Positions 1-5,021 of a DNA stretch of 6,122 nt are shown here, one piece after another. The translations under genes and the position numbers were made by a program. The notes under the pieces are model-generated. The model was not told the origin of the DNA, ran no database searches, and saw only the letters and a list, made by a program, of their open reading frames with translations. The DNA is from Pseudomonadota bacterium (GTDB lineage Bacteria > Pseudomonadota > Alphaproteobacteria > Rhodospirillales > UBA2165), in assembly GCA_027592155.1 (NCBI GenBank), contig JAQCKY010000159.1:1-6122 (forward strand), written 5' to 3'. Positions within the stretch are counted from its first letter, which is position 1; each line of letters begins with the position of its first letter.

Positions 1-477
1 TTGCGCGTTCCCGACCATGGCCGTTGTTTTCCGTGGCGCATTCAGGTGATTAAAAAGGAAGGCCAGCAAGCGCTGGGGGAGATCGCGGCAAATGAATTTG
101 CCAAAGACCATCCCGGCGCGACGCCGGAAGAGATCGAATTCGAGCGCGCGAGGCTGCAACGCGCGCCCATCCTCTTGGTCGTCACCCGCTACCTTAACCA
201 CGAGAAGGCAGCGAAGGTGCCGCTGATCGAGCAGGAACTTTCCGGCGGCGCGCTGTGCCAGAATATTCTGAACGGAAGTCACGCGATCGGTTATGTCGCC
301 CAATGGCTTACGGAGTGGCCGGCCTATAGCCCCGCGATACGCAAGGCACTCGGTCATACGGCGGAGACCGAAATCATTGGGCTGATGTATATCGGCTCGG
401 CAACCGAGCCCCCCAGTGAAAGGTCACGTGCCGAAATCGCAGATGTGGTGACTGAATGGAGCGGCCCCACGGCATAA
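1..477 (+). CDS. Nitroreductase family protein, YdjA-like (5' end outside window)
   Basis: This is the C-terminal 158 codons of an FMN-dependent nitroreductase-fold oxidoreductase. The frame is already open at base 1, so its TTG is an internal codon rather than a start. The segment RVPDHG (residues 2-7 here) followed by PWR (11-13) matches the RAPDH...QPW stretch near residue 35 of E. coli YdjA, so roughly 30-35 residues should lie upstream. Other matches to that family are the APILLVV strand (about 55-61), the PLIEQELSGGALCQNIL helix (about 74-88), the HAIGYVAQW segment (93-101) and the terminal IIGLMYIGSA strand (124-133). Family members are compact soluble homodimers that bind FMN and reduce nitro, quinone or similar substrates with NAD(P)H; the physiological substrate of the YdjA branch is poorly defined. 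The gene ends in TAA and is followed 14 bases later by a terminator, so it is the last gene of its transcript. Family assignment is firm; substrate is unknown. Confidence 0.88.
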   Translation: MRVPDHGRCFPWRIQVIKKEGQQALGEIAANEFAKDHPGATPEEIEFERARLQRAPILLVVTRYLNHEKAAKVPLIEQELSGGALCQNILNGSHAIGYVAQWLTEWPAYSPAIRKALGHTAETEIIGLMYIGSATEPPSERSRAEIADVVTEWSGPTA

Positions 478-491
478 GATAAAGAAACAGA

Positions 492-525
492 AAAAGCCCA
501 GGCCAGTATATTGGTCGGGGCTTTT
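492..525. terminator. Bidirectional intrinsic terminator
   Basis: AAAAGCCC (492-499) pairs with GGGCTTTT (518-525), and inside that GGCCA (501-505) pairs with TGGTC (512-516, one G-T pair) around a 6-base loop. A single A-G mismatch (500/517) separates the two stems. The arm ends in CTTTTATTAT on the + strand and in a run of five T (CTTTTTCTGTTTC) on the - strand. It lies 14 bases after the nitroreductase stop and 34 bases beyond the stop of the convergent small gene, so it can end both transcripts. Confidence 0.85.
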
Positions 526-559
526 ATTATGCCGTTCGCGGCATCCAGGCTCTCCGACA

Positions 560-988
560 TCAGTGATCCCCTGCGCGGGCCGCACTAGAAATCTTCGTAC
601 CCGAAAGTTTTTCCGGAACGGTAAACCAACTCTCGCCATCACCGATGACCCGCGATTGGCCATCGGGCATGGTCAACAGCATTGTCCAGGTTGAACCGTC
701 CTTACTGGCGAAGATTTCAATCATACCGCCGGAGCTTGTCAGACCGATTGAGACAGGATGCTCGGCAAAGCGCTGCGTCAACTGTTTAACCAATGTCGTG
801 CGATCGCCAGCAGCCTGCTGTGCGGAGACCGGACCGCTAAAGGCGATGATCACGGCGAATGCAATAATGCCCAGAAGAATTCCGGCAACGACGCGGAGGA
901 TGGCATTTCGGATCGAAGCGGGGCCTCGATCCACCGGCGGCAGTCTCACCTCCGGGGGGGAAATATCGATATAGGGATTTACGGTCAT
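560..988 (-). CDS. Hypothetical small membrane-anchored or exported protein (142 aa)
   Basis: I do not recognise this family. The protein starts with a proline-rich, mildly acidic cytoplasmic-looking stretch (1-26), then a basic turn (R27, R32) and a strongly hydrophobic segment at about 33-50 (VVAGILLGIIAFAVIIAF). This is followed by PVSAQQA (53-59), which resembles a signal peptidase I site (V-S-A, cut after 56). It is therefore either a single-pass anchor or an unusually long signal peptide. The remaining 80-odd residues would lie outside the cytoplasm. They look like a small soluble alpha/beta domain with strands such as MIEIFAS, TWTMLLTMPDG and ESWFTVPE. The start has a good ribosome site on the - strand (GAGAGA, about 5 bases before ATG). 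The gene follows the TetR gene on the same strand after 162 bases carrying a perfect palindrome, so it may be that regulator's target. Coding status is supported by the RBS, the membrane segment and the well-placed terminator. Confidence 0.7.
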   Translation of the reverse strand: MTVNPYIDISPPEVRLPPVDRGPASIRNAILRVVAGILLGIIAFAVIIAFSGPVSAQQAAGDRTTLVKQLTQRFAEHPVSIGLTSSGGMIEIFASKDGSTWTMLLTMPDGQSRVIGDGESWFTVPEKLSGTKISSAARAGDH

Positions 989-1067
989 GATATCTCTCTC
1001 AGTTAGGTGTTTTGGCGAAGCTGAATTGTCGTTCCGGCTACACCTTCCAGTAACTGAGATAGTTTAT

Positions 1068-1083
1068 TTGAATGATCATTCAA
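1068..1083. promoter_or_regulatory. Perfect 16-bp palindrome, candidate TetR-family operator
   Basis: TTGAATGATCATTCAA reads identically on both strands. It lies 79 bases upstream of the 142-aa gene start and 67 bases beyond the tetR stop, in the AT-rich gap between them. The size, symmetry and TGAATGA/TCATTCA half sites are typical of TetR-family operators. From memory they resemble the Bacillus FadR site (TGAATGA and TCATTCA with a short spacer). On the - strand the TATAAA at 1086-1091 lies just upstream of it, so bound repressor could cover a transcription start. I found no clean -35/-10 pair at standard spacing. Confidence 0.55.
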
Positions 1084-1097
1084 GATTTATATTAGAA

Positions 1098-1107
1098 TGA
1101 ATATTCA
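1098..1107. promoter_or_regulatory. Second, shorter palindrome; possible auxiliary operator
   Basis: TGAATATTCA is a 10-bp palindrome whose centre lies 27 bp from the centre of the 16-bp palindrome. Read on the - strand, its context TTGAATATTCATTC repeats the TTGAAT and CATTC elements of the larger site. It could be a degenerate second copy of the operator. AT-rich sequence makes short palindromes likely by chance, so confidence is low. Confidence 0.3.
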
Positions 1108-1150
1108 ACAAATAGTGATCAATTTAACTGTTATTTATCAGTCGGTTAAT

Positions 1151-1732
1151 TTAATCGAGAATCGAGAGCGTCTGATCGACGATATCTTGGAGCGCCTGCC
1201 CGTCACGGGAAACCATACTCATGACCCGGAGGCCGTTAAGGCTGTTGGTCAAAAACCGCGCCAAGGACCGAGGGTTTCGATTATCGGCCAATTCCCCTTT
1301 GGCTCTGGCATCGATCAACGTCTCGTAGATCGTATCCTCCGCTTTTTTGAGCCCCGCCGCGACTTTTTCGGTGACCTCAGCGTCATTCGGACATAACTCG
1401 ACCGCGGTATTATAAATCATACATCCACGGCAATCACCGCTCAGTGCATTTTCGATAATGGCCTCGAACATCGCCCGGATCGCGGCTATGCGCGACCCCG
1501 GCTGGTCGATGGGCGAGAGCATGGTGCAGATCTCTTTTTTGTAAAACAGATCCAATGCGGCAAGATGCAAACTGCGCTTGTCGCCGAACTCGGCATAAAT
1601 GCTGCCGCGGTTTATGCCCATGGCGTCAACGAGATCCTGCATCGATGTGCATTCAAACCCCTTGCTCCAGAACACCTGCATGGCGGAGTCCAGAACTTCT
1701 TCCCGGTCATATTCCTTCGGTCGGCCCATCAT
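1151..1732 (-). CDS. TetR/AcrR-family transcriptional repressor
   Basis: This 193-residue protein has the usual TetR length. The N-terminal DNA-binding domain is clear: GRPKEYDREEVLDSAMQVFW (3-22), then KGFECTSM (24-31) and the helix-turn-helix DLVDAMGINRGSIYAEFGDK (33-52). The all-helical ligand-binding half holds GCMIYNTAVEL (103-113), the hallmark of the C-terminal domain type (TetR_C_16-like) found in NemR/AcrR-type regulators. Cys101, Cys104 and Cys114 cluster there. The protein should act as a cytoplasmic dimer that leaves DNA when an effector binds or, in some relatives, when cysteines are modified; the ligand is unknown. Two ATG codons are adjacent. GAGGAGG ends one base before the first (at 1732) and four bases before the second (at 1729), so the second is the likelier start. 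It lies 91 bases after the NIPSNAP pair on the same strand and upstream of the 142-aa gene. The best operator candidate is the palindrome at 1068-1083. Confidence 0.93.
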   Translation of the reverse strand: MMGRPKEYDREEVLDSAMQVFWSKGFECTSMQDLVDAMGINRGSIYAEFGDKRSLHLAALDLFYKKEICTMLSPIDQPGSRIAAIRAMFEAIIENALSGDCRGCMIYNTAVELCPNDAEVTEKVAAGLKKAEDTIYETLIDARAKGELADNRNPRSLARFLTNSLNGLRVMSMVSRDGQALQDIVDQTLSILD

Positions 1733-1765
1733 GCCTCCTCACGGCAATTGTGTTGGAACAAGCCC

Positions 1766-1794
1766 AATATGAGAATACTAGAACGTAAATTCAA
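1766..1794 (-). promoter_or_regulatory. Possible sigma70-type promoter for the tetR gene
   Basis: On the - strand TTGAAT (-35, 1794-1789) and CATATT (-10, 1771-1766) are separated by exactly 17 bases, each matching 4 of 6 consensus positions. They sit in the 91-base gap between the second NIPSNAP gene and tetR. The -35 lies inside a loose dyad, AACGT-N12-ACGTT (1782-1803), that could allow autoregulation. This suggests tetR can be transcribed independently of the NIPSNAP genes, but the match is only moderate. Confidence 0.35.
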
Positions 1795-1823
1795 GTACAC
1801 GTTTAGGTCATCGCCACGAACGA

Positions 1824-2441
1824 TCACTGCATGGGCGAGAATGGCGCCGGGTACATGATCAAATTCTTTTGATCGAGAGGAGGCCCCCCCACGCCACGAG
1901 GCGGCCATATTTTAGCGGCGGTTGCCTTGGCGCGAACTTCCGATCTTTCCTCAAAGCTCTTGTATGGCCAAATATGGATGAACTTATTGAGGATGCCGGT
2001 GTCCGAGGTCATCGCCGCGACAATCGGTGACAATTCTAACCGCGCCGGTAACGCCTCTTTCCAAGTCTCCGTCATCGCTGGAATCGTACCCGCTTGAACC
2101 TCGTAATACCGCAACTCATAGATCGGACCGTGGTTCCCCGGCTCCAGCGCCGGCACAAATGGAAAGGCCGTGAAGATCTCTGACGTTTGGTGGACCATGA
2201 ACTCACCGATATCCGGCGGCCAATCGCCGGCTTTCACCGATGCCGCCCGAATTTCCGCACGCTGGTTCATGTCCTCGTAGGGCCAAACATGGATGATTTG
2301 ATTGAGCGGCCCAATATCCGTGAACCAGAACGCCGCCATTTCAGAATGTTTCTTGCGGGTTTCGTACTTTTCGCCGAAACGCTTGATGACTTCCGGCTGC
2401 GAGCCGACCTTGAGCGTGTAGGTCCGAAATTCGTATATCAT
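1824..2441 (-). CDS. NIPSNAP family protein, two-module, second of tandem pair
   Basis: This 205-residue soluble protein is built from two NIPSNAP-type (dimeric alpha/beta barrel, ferredoxin-like) modules. The first opens with MIYEFRTYTLKVGS (1-14) and carries HVWPYEDMNQRAEIRA (51-66) and WPP (74-76). The second opens near IYELRYYEV (107-115) and carries HIWPYKSFEERSEVRA (156-171) and WPP (179-181), an offset of 105 residues. The open frame extends 59 codons further upstream, but that extension is low-complexity, basic, and overlaps the upstream paralogue. The ATG at 2441 has GGGGAGG eight bases before it and yields a protein that aligns with the neighbour from residue 1. NIPSNAP proteins in bacteria lack a generally established activity; related barrels act as small monooxygenases, isomerases or ligand-binding proteins. 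It lies 37 bases after its paralogue, clearly in the same operon. Family call is firm; function is unknown. Confidence 0.9.
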   Translation of the reverse strand: MIYEFRTYTLKVGSQPEVIKRFGEKYETRKKHSEMAAFWFTDIGPLNQIIHVWPYEDMNQRAEIRAASVKAGDWPPDIGEFMVHQTSEIFTAFPFVPALEPGNHGPIYELRYYEVQAGTIPAMTETWKEALPARLELSPIVAAMTSDTGILNKFIHIWPYKSFEERSEVRAKATAAKIWPPRGVGGPPLDQKNLIMYPAPFSPMQ

Positions 2442-2478
2442 GCTTATCCTCCCCGAATATCTTTGATTGTGATTGCTC

Positions 2479-3096
2479 TTATTTGACCGGTGAAAAGGCG
2501 GCCGGACGCCAGATTGCGACATCCTGTGTAATCGGCCGCTTGTCCCCGCTGTTGGGTGGCCATATCCCGTCCGCTTCCGCCTTTGCACGGATCTCCGCCC
2601 GTTGCTCAAGACTGTCATAAGGCCAAATATGGACCAGTTTATTGAGCCGTCCGAAATCGCTGTAGAACAGTCCCACGCAAGGAGACCGTTTGACCCGCTC
2701 GTCGATACGCTCGGCCCAGGCTTTTAGCCCTGCCGGAATCGTCGCGGGCCGGTAATCGTAACTCCGGATTTCATAAAAATTTCCGTAAACACCCGGCTTG
2801 AGCGGCTCGACAAAATCGGCGGGAATGAAAACTTCCGATTCCATATCAAGGAGATGGTCCGCGATCTTCGGCGGCCAGTCCGGATCATTGTGGGAATCCG
2901 CCCGGATCTGCGCACGTTGATTGAGATCTTCAAAAGGCCAAATGTGGAGGATCTGATTGGCCCGTCCAAATTCACTGTAAAAAAACGCACCCAGATCTGA
3001 ATATTTCTCGCGTGCTGGCATCGATTTTTCAAATAGATCCAACACCGGGTTAAGGCTGCCGACCTTCAACGTATAGGTTCGAAACTCGTAGATCAT
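2479..3096 (-). CDS. NIPSNAP family protein, two-module, first of tandem pair
   Basis: This first gene of the leftward operon is 205 residues, exactly the length of its downstream paralogue, and aligns with it end to end without gaps. My hand count is about 98 identical positions (48%), with the first 14 residues identical. Module 1 has MIYEFRTYTLKVGS (1-14), HIWPFEDLNQRAQIRA (51-66) and DWPP (73-76). Module 2 begins at FYEIRSYDY (107-115) and has HIWPYDSLEQRAEIRA (156-171) and IWPP (178-181). No signal peptide or membrane segment is seen, so it should be cytoplasmic. An in-frame ATG exists 7 codons earlier (3117), but the start at 3096 follows GGGAGGGA about 6 bases upstream and matches the paralogue. 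It is transcribed divergently from the sulfatase gene across a 295-bp control region, which suggests a shared function or regulation. Specific activity cannot be deduced. Confidence 0.92.
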   Translation of the reverse strand: MIYEFRTYTLKVGSLNPVLDLFEKSMPAREKYSDLGAFFYSEFGRANQILHIWPFEDLNQRAQIRADSHNDPDWPPKIADHLLDMESEVFIPADFVEPLKPGVYGNFYEIRSYDYRPATIPAGLKAWAERIDERVKRSPCVGLFYSDFGRLNKLVHIWPYDSLEQRAEIRAKAEADGIWPPNSGDKRPITQDVAIWRPAAFSPVK

Positions 3097-3391
3097 CGTC
3101 TCTCCCTCCCCGATCATTTCTCAATGGGGCCAATAACGGACCCTGCCGTTAATTTCTCATACTAGATTATTTACGGGCTGGCACGATAATTTGCCGAAGG
3201 AGAACGTTCCGCCAAATCCCCAGAGCCATTTTCCGCAGAACGGTCGTTGCCCAATCATCGGCTTGACCCGGCATACGGCAACCGATAACGACGATGACGG
3301 AGCTTTTTAATGATGTGGTCCGATGTCAGAATTTTCTGCCTCCAACTGAATACCCGGCAAAAGCTGGGATCGCTATAGACAGGACAGACCA
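3097..3391. other. Divergent intergenic control region (NIPSNAP operon / sulfatase operon)
   Basis: These 295 bases separate two divergent operons and hold no convincing gene. The NIPSNAP-proximal half is AT-rich. On the - strand TAGTAT and TAATCT near 3160-3170 are possible -10 elements, just upstream of the inverted repeat at 3134-3151. On the sulfatase side TTGACC (3263-3268) followed by GATAAC (3284-3289) is a weak promoter-like pair with only 15 bases between. The sulfatase ribosome site AGGA (3381-3384) lies 7 bases before its ATG. The sulfatase leader from about 3290 shows no clear riboswitch or attenuator. Confidence 0.5.
3134..3151. promoter_or_regulatory. Inverted repeat TAACGG-N6-CCGTTA, candidate operator
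   Basis: TAACGG (3134-3139) and its exact reverse complement CCGTTA (3146-3151) flank a 6-base spacer. The 18-bp element lies 38-55 bases upstream of the first NIPSNAP start, downstream of possible -10 sequences on that strand, where a repressor would act. Its half sites differ from the TTGAATGA palindrome near the 142-aa gene, so a different, perhaps unlinked, regulator may bind. The GC-containing arms make chance somewhat less likely than for an AT-only dyad, but one site alone is weak evidence. Confidence 0.4.
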
Positions 3392-4993
3392 ATGTCAGAC
3401 CGACCGAATTTTCTATTCATCATCACCGACCAACACCGCGCGGACTACCTCGGATGCTATGGCCATAAGGTCGTAAAATCCCCAAACATCGACGCAATTG
3501 CCGCCCGCGGACGTGCCTTCGATCGTTTCTACGTCGCGAACCCCGTCTGCATGCCGAACCGCTCAACACTCATGACCGGACGAATGACTTCGACTCACGG
3601 CGTTCGCCATAACGGTATTCCGCTGTCGATTAAATCGAACACCTTCGTCGATCTGTTGCGCAATGCCGGCTATCGCACCGCGCTGCTCGGCAAGGCCCAC
3701 GTTCAAAACATGACCGAGATGACGCCGATCCTCAAAGCCAAGGACCCGGCGCCCGGGCGCCAATCTCAAACCGGAGAGTTTGCCGAAGCGATGAAACCCG
3801 ATGCCCCGGCGGATGCTTATGAACAAGAGGTTCCGAAGAATTGGGACAAGGATTCCACCTTCCAAGTAAAGACGCCGTTCTACGGTTTCGATCATGTTGA
3901 TATCTGCACCGGCCATGGCGACAAAGTCGGCGGCGACTACAATCGTTGGCTGGAAGGACGCCACCCCGGCTCCGACAGTCTGCGCGGACCGGAGAATGCG
4001 CTACCCAGTGACTATACCTGTCCCCAGGCATGGCGCACCGCCGTCCCGGAAGAGCTTTTCCCGACCAGCTATGTCACCGAAAAGACCCTAAACTTCCTCG
4101 ACAACCATGCGGCATCCGGAGATGACGCCCCGTTCTTCGCTTTCGCGTCTTACCCGGACCCCCACCACCCCTTCAACGCGCCGGGAAAATATTGGGACAT
4201 GTTTGACCCTGAAGACGTTGAGTTGCCGCCGTCCTTTTATTCCAACGAGCCCCGCTCGGAAGGGGTGAAATGGGCGCACAGCCGCCGTGAAGACGGCACA
4301 CAAAACACCCAGGGGCAGGAGCTGTTTGCGACCGAGGAGCGCCACGCCAAGGAAGCAATCGCGTTGACCTATGGATCAATTGCCATGATCGACGACCATG
4401 TCGGACGGCTGGTTGCCAAGCTCGAAGAGCATGGTCTCGCCGACAACACGATCATCGTCTTCACCACCGACCATGGCGACCTGATGGCGGATCATCAACT
4501 CCTCCTCAAGGGCCCCATCCACTTCCAGGGTCTGGTACGAGTGCCCTTTATCTGGGCCGACACACCCGACCGGGCCAAGTCCGGACGTTCGGATGCCCTC
4601 TCCGGAACCGTCGATATCGCCCAAACGATTTTGGATCGCGTCGGAATAGAACCTTATAACGGCGTGCAAGGCCGAAGCCTTCTGCCCGAAATCGATGGCG
4701 CGCCTGATCAGGGACCAGGCTGTGCAATCGTGGAAGCTGACGATCAACGCCCCTACTTCGATCTGGAACCGCCCTCCCGCGTCCGCACCCTGGTCACCAA
4801 AACCCACCGGATGACGATCTATCACGGCGTCACCTGGGGCGACCTCTATGATCTTGAAAATGACCCGCACGAGCTTCACAATTTGTGGGACGATCCGGCG
4901 CATACCAAAATCCGGGCGGAGATGTTCGAACTGCTGGCGTACCGGCAAATGGACCTGACCGACCGGAGCCCGCTCCCAACCTCGACCGCATAA
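3392..4993 (+). CDS. Cytoplasmic sulfatase family hydrolase (formylglycine type)
   Basis: This 533-residue member of the alkaline phosphatase/sulfatase superfamily hydrolyses sulfate esters, or possibly phosphonate or phosphate diesters as in the PMH branch. The N-terminus NFLFIITDQHRADYLGCYG (6-24) gives the first metal ligand, Asp13. C53-M-P-N-R57 within CMPNRSTLMTGR (53-64) is the CxPxR motif in which Cys53 is converted to formylglycine, the nucleophile. GKAH (100-103) is the second sulfatase signature. PDPHHPF (255-261), DHGD (360-363, metal ligands Asp360/His361) and KGPIH (373-377) complete the active site. The C-terminal LYDLENDPHELHNLWDDP region is typical of sulfatases. No signal peptide is present, so the substrate must be imported or made inside. 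An AGGA ribosome site lies 7 bases before ATG. It opens a rightward operon with the PLP enzyme 28 bases downstream. No formylglycine-generating enzyme gene is in the window. Family is certain; substrate is unknown. Confidence 0.95.
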   Translation: MSDRPNFLFIITDQHRADYLGCYGHKVVKSPNIDAIAARGRAFDRFYVANPVCMPNRSTLMTGRMTSTHGVRHNGIPLSIKSNTFVDLLRNAGYRTALLGKAHVQNMTEMTPILKAKDPAPGRQSQTGEFAEAMKPDAPADAYEQEVPKNWDKDSTFQVKTPFYGFDHVDICTGHGDKVGGDYNRWLEGRHPGSDSLRGPENALPSDYTCPQAWRTAVPEELFPTSYVTEKTLNFLDNHAASGDDAPFFAFASYPDPHHPFNAPGKYWDMFDPEDVELPPSFYSNEPRSEGVKWAHSRREDGTQNTQGQELFATEERHAKEAIALTYGSIAMIDDHVGRLVAKLEEHGLADNTIIVFTTDHGDLMADHQLLLKGPIHFQGLVRVPFIWADTPDRAKSGRSDALSGTVDIAQTILDRVGIEPYNGVQGRSLLPEIDGAPDQGPGCAIVEADDQRPYFDLEPPSRVRTLVTKTHRMTIYHGVTWGDLYDLENDPHELHNLWDDPAHTKIRAEMFELLAYRQMDLTDRSPLPTSTA

Positions 4994-5021
4994 AGACGCA
5001 TAACCGAAAAGGCCTCAGCTG

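Noticed and set aside
1..1. TTG at base 1 as the nitroreductase start codon
   Set aside because: The protein begins in the middle of a conserved family region (RVPDHG), so the real start lies upstream of the window.
424..974. Other open frames around the small 142-aa gene, on both strands
   Set aside because: They overlap the better-supported gene or the terminator and lack ribosome sites and domain features; the frame at 560-988 alone has an RBS, a membrane segment and a fitting terminator.
1097..1396. Open frame of 99 codons on the + strand beginning in the AT-rich gap
   Set aside because: It lies antisense to the well-supported TetR gene, has no recognisable domain, and its 5' part is the operator region.
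2442..2618. 59-codon N-terminal extension of the second NIPSNAP gene
   Set aside because: The extension is basic and low in complexity, overlaps the upstream paralogue in another frame, and the internal ATG at 2441 has a strong ribosome site and matches the paralogue start.
3294..3476. 60-codon frame overlapping the sulfatase start, as a possible leader peptide
   Set aside because: No ribosome site, no attenuator-like codon run or following hairpin, and it runs 85 bases into the sulfatase gene.
4376..4948. 190-codon open frame on the - strand inside the sulfatase
   Set aside because: Antisense shadow of the sulfatase, which has intact catalytic motifs across this region; no ribosome site or family resemblance.
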